Part shown: piece by piece, positions 62,341 to 64,000 of the stretch | How the letters are laid out: each line of letters opens with the position of its first letter | Position numbering within the stretch: the stretch's first letter is position 1 | Translations under genes and position numbers: made by a program | The notes under the pieces: model-generated | Database searches by the model: none | What the model saw: only the letters and a program-made list of their open reading frames with translations | What the model was told of the DNA's origin: nothing | Source: Mastigamoeba balamuthi | Taxonomy: Eukaryota; Evosea; Mastigamoebida; Mastigamoebidae | Direction of reading: 5' to 3' | Length of the DNA: 64,000 nucleotides | NCBI GenBank assembly: GCA_902651635.1 | Contig: CACRSC010000110.1 | Location: forward strand, 186,267-250,266

Positions 62341-63235
62341 TTTCCCCTCGGCAAAGGTCTTCTTCGGTGCCTCCGGAGCGGGCGAGTTGTTTGGGGCAGG
62401 CGCTCACACAACGACGACGCTGGTGCGGGAAAAAACGCAAAAGCGAAAGGGCCGGAAAACGCGCTCGGCGGGCAACGACGGCACTGGCGGGGTCGGGTCG
62501 GCTGGCGCTGCACGTGCGCGGGTGGGCGGAGGGAGGCGGGAGCCGGGGGGTGCTGGTGGGGCGGTGTGGGGTCGCTGAGGCCGCGCAGGTGGTGGGTGGG
62601 GGGGGCGACTGGGTGTTTTCGGCGACGTGCCCCTGGTTTGCAATAAATGTGCCTTTGCTGGTTTTTTTACGCACAGAGTGCACGTGTGGAGCTTAGTGAA
62701 AAGAGCCCGGTAAACGTCGAGGAATTTTCTCGAGAAGAGTCCGCGAATGACATCAGCAGGGGGCGTACCTGCGCCTGTTGTTTTTCTCAGGTTTTCCTCA
62801 CTGTTTCCTCGCCGCCGACAACAATGCCCAGTAGATTCTCCGGCGCCCGGTGGCAGCGACGCGCGCCACGGCGCCCGGGCGGCGCCGCCGTGCCGCCCCG
62901 GTGCCCCGGTGCCAACCGCCACCAGAAAGCGGGGGGTCCGATCGATCAAAAATCGTTTAAAAGGTTCAGGCAACACAGGAGAAAACTCCGAAACATCCCG
63001 GAAAGCAGTCCCCGATTGAATTCAAATAACCGCGCAAGCCCTCGGGGACCGGACAATCAACCTTGGGTTCCTCGCCACAGGGCTCGGTCTGGCAGCGCCA
63101 CGGCGCAATCCTTGCGGGGGGTGACCGGAAGGTGTGGGGGGTTTCTGCGACGTGCAGTTCCCCAAATTCTCCGCGGTGACTGTAACAGGGAGGTAGGTGC
63201 AATAGGGGAAAAATCGCTACCAAAGATAAAGAGGT
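62341..63235. other. Spacer between zinc-finger gene and tRNA
   Basis: About 900 nt without a convincing gene. It contains a CAATAAATG near 62640, and GAGGAATTTTCTCGAGAAGA (62719-62738), which resembles the AGATATCTC-type promoter blocks. It also has ATTGAATTCAAAT at 63016. Confidence 0.4.
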
Positions 63236-63306
63236 TGCACTGGCCGGGACTCGAACCCGGATCGCCCGCGTGGCAGGCGAGCATTCTACCCTTAGACCAC
63301 CAGTGC
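63236..63306 (-). tRNA. tRNA-Gly (anticodon GCC)
   Basis: The minus strand reads GCACTGGTGGTCTAAGGGTA and folds as a cloverleaf: acceptor stem GCACTGG/CCAGTGC, anticodon arm CTCGCCT-GCC-ACGCGGG with GCC, and T-arm CCGGGTTCGAGTCCCGG. It is 71 nt and intronless. B-box GGTTCGAGTCC and A-box TGGTCTAAGGG are present. A run of five T on the minus strand lies about 25 nt downstream (63209-63213), suitable for Pol III termination. Confidence 0.96.
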
Positions 63307-63673
63307 TTCACATATAGCAACGTAGAGACGCACCAACCGAACGCCGCAATTGGCGCTGTGCAATGGTTGCAACACCTCCTGTCCGCGGGCGCAGGAGGGC
63401 GGTCCCCGGGCGCTCTCAGCTCCCCGCTGCCGTTCCCCCTAATATCACCGGCGCAACCGTTGCACACCGGACAAAGCACCGCTTCCGGTAGCGAACACAA
63501 TCCGTAGCAAACAGGCACAGCGCCCGGATACCGCTCCCCCAAATCTCCGCGGCGAAGAGAGCCTGCCACACCGCCGGCGAAAAACGCCCCTTGGCCCCCC
63601 AACAGTGCCGTCTCTCCCCTCCCTCCCTCTCTCTCGCTCTCTCACTCACCACCCCCAGCCACTCGACAGGAGA
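63307..63673. other. Spacer between tRNA and corrinoid-protein gene
   Basis: About 370 nt with no open frame I can support. The last 80 nt before the next ATG are pyrimidine-rich (CTCCCTCTCTCTCGCTCTCT), possibly an initiator-type promoter. Confidence 0.4.
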
Positions 63674-64000
63674 ATGGCACGCACTCCGCCGGAGCAGGCC
63701 GTCTACGACGCCATCGTCGCCGGCGAGGCGCCCTCCGCGCAGTCCGCGGCCGCAGAGGCGCTCGGGGCCGGCGTGCAGGCGGACCGCGTGCTGCGCGGGT
63801 CGCTGATGCCGGCGATGGCAGAGGTCGGGCGGCTCTTCGAGGACGGCGAGTACTTCGTGCCCGAGCTGCTCGTCGCGGCCCGCGCCATGAAGGCCGTGCT
63901 CGAGGTGCTGCGCCCGCAGCTCGTGGCCGGCGCCGCGGGATCGGGCGCGGGCCGCGTCGTCGTCGGGACTGTCAAGGGCGACATACACGATATCGGTGAG
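63674..64000 (+). CDS. Methyltransferase-type corrinoid (B12-binding) protein, 5' part
   Basis: The gene runs off the right edge. From ATG 63674 it reads EQAVYDAIVAGEAPSAQ, MPAMAEVGRLFEDGEYFVPE, LLVAARAMKAVLEVLRPQL, GRVVVGTVKGDIHDIG. This is the helical cap domain plus the start of the B12 Rossmann domain of MtbC/MtmC/MtaC-type corrinoid proteins. The DIHDIG motif supplies the cobalt-ligating His. Such proteins shuttle methyl groups from methylamines, methanol or methoxy compounds. The same module occurs in methionine synthase, but here it starts the protein. The sequence ends in GGTGAG, most likely an intron donor right after the motif. Confidence 0.8.
   Translation, partial: MARTPPEQAVYDAIVAGEAPSAQSAAAEALGAGVQADRVLRGSLMPAMAEVGRLFEDGEYFVPELLVAARAMKAVLEVLRPQLVAGAAGSGAGRVVVGTVKGDIHDIGE

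Noticed and set aside
1-64000. CRISPR arrays, insertion sequences, prophage or operon structure
   Set aside because: No regularly spaced repeats with unique spacers, no transposase or integrase, and the genes are intron-bearing and interspersed on both strands.

Overview
The window is nuclear DNA from a GC-rich, gene-dense microbial eukaryote. Genes lie on both strands. Most are split by short GT-AG introns (usually about 45-65 nt), with no bacterial operons or ribosome binding sites. The gene set is eukaryotic: formin, Mediator MED7, Fis1, BLTP1, GANP/Sac3, U-box and F-box proteins. The formin carries an N-terminal C2 domain, an architecture I associate with Amoebozoa. Three genes look like those of anaerobic bacteria: 2,4-diaminopentanoate dehydrogenase, a TM1266-type hydrogenase-associated protein and a methyltransferase-type corrinoid protein. 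Together these suggest an anaerobic amoeba such as an archamoeba (Mastigamoeba-like). This placement is inference, not proof.

Layout. Positions 1-12,030 hold the end of an unidentified gene, a C2-FH3-FH1-FH2 formin, and a tandem duplication. The ancestral order formin, papain-like protease, pyruvate/indolepyruvate decarboxylase was duplicated. This left a truncated decarboxylase 5' end, an orphan formin 3' end, a second protease and then the intact decarboxylase. Positions 12,167-27,788 hold an F-box/LRR gene (minus) diverging from a 13-kb gene for a bridge-like lipid transfer protein of the BLTP1/KIAA1109 family. Positions 27,789-36,663 hold a gene-poor spacer with a hairpin, a probable surface/GPI-anchored protein, an unknown minus-strand gene, a Fis1-like tail-anchored protein, a Sel1-like/PP2C fusion, and an S1-plus-CCHC zinc-knuckle protein.

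Positions 36,700-43,066 are a cluster of U-box-like genes. Two copies share all three exons (copy A has a damaged first exon), and there are at least four first-exon relics in both orientations. The roughly 950-nt second intron of both copies contains hairpin-forming repeats and appears better conserved between the copies than the adjoining exon. Positions 43,215-50,178 hold diaminopentanoate dehydrogenase (minus) diverging from MED7, a secreted protein, a small MGHHCS-starting protein, a GT17 glycosyltransferase and a 99-residue unknown. Positions 50,179-64,000 hold GANP/MCM3AP-like mRNA-export factor, the TM1266-like gene, an ankyrin-repeat protein, a Q-rich C2H2 zinc-finger protein, tRNA-Gly(GCC), and the start of the corrinoid-protein gene, cut by the window end.

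How the genes relate. Most are housekeeping functions with no operon logic: actin assembly, ER lipid transfer, mRNA export, transcription, organelle division and ubiquitin signalling. The metabolic genes (decarboxylase, diaminopentanoate dehydrogenase, hydrogenase-associated protein, corrinoid protein) fit fermentation. Two of them touch B12-linked chemistry. Exon boundaries were worked out by eye from reading frame and GT-AG sites, so start, stop and domain calls are firmer than individual splice sites.
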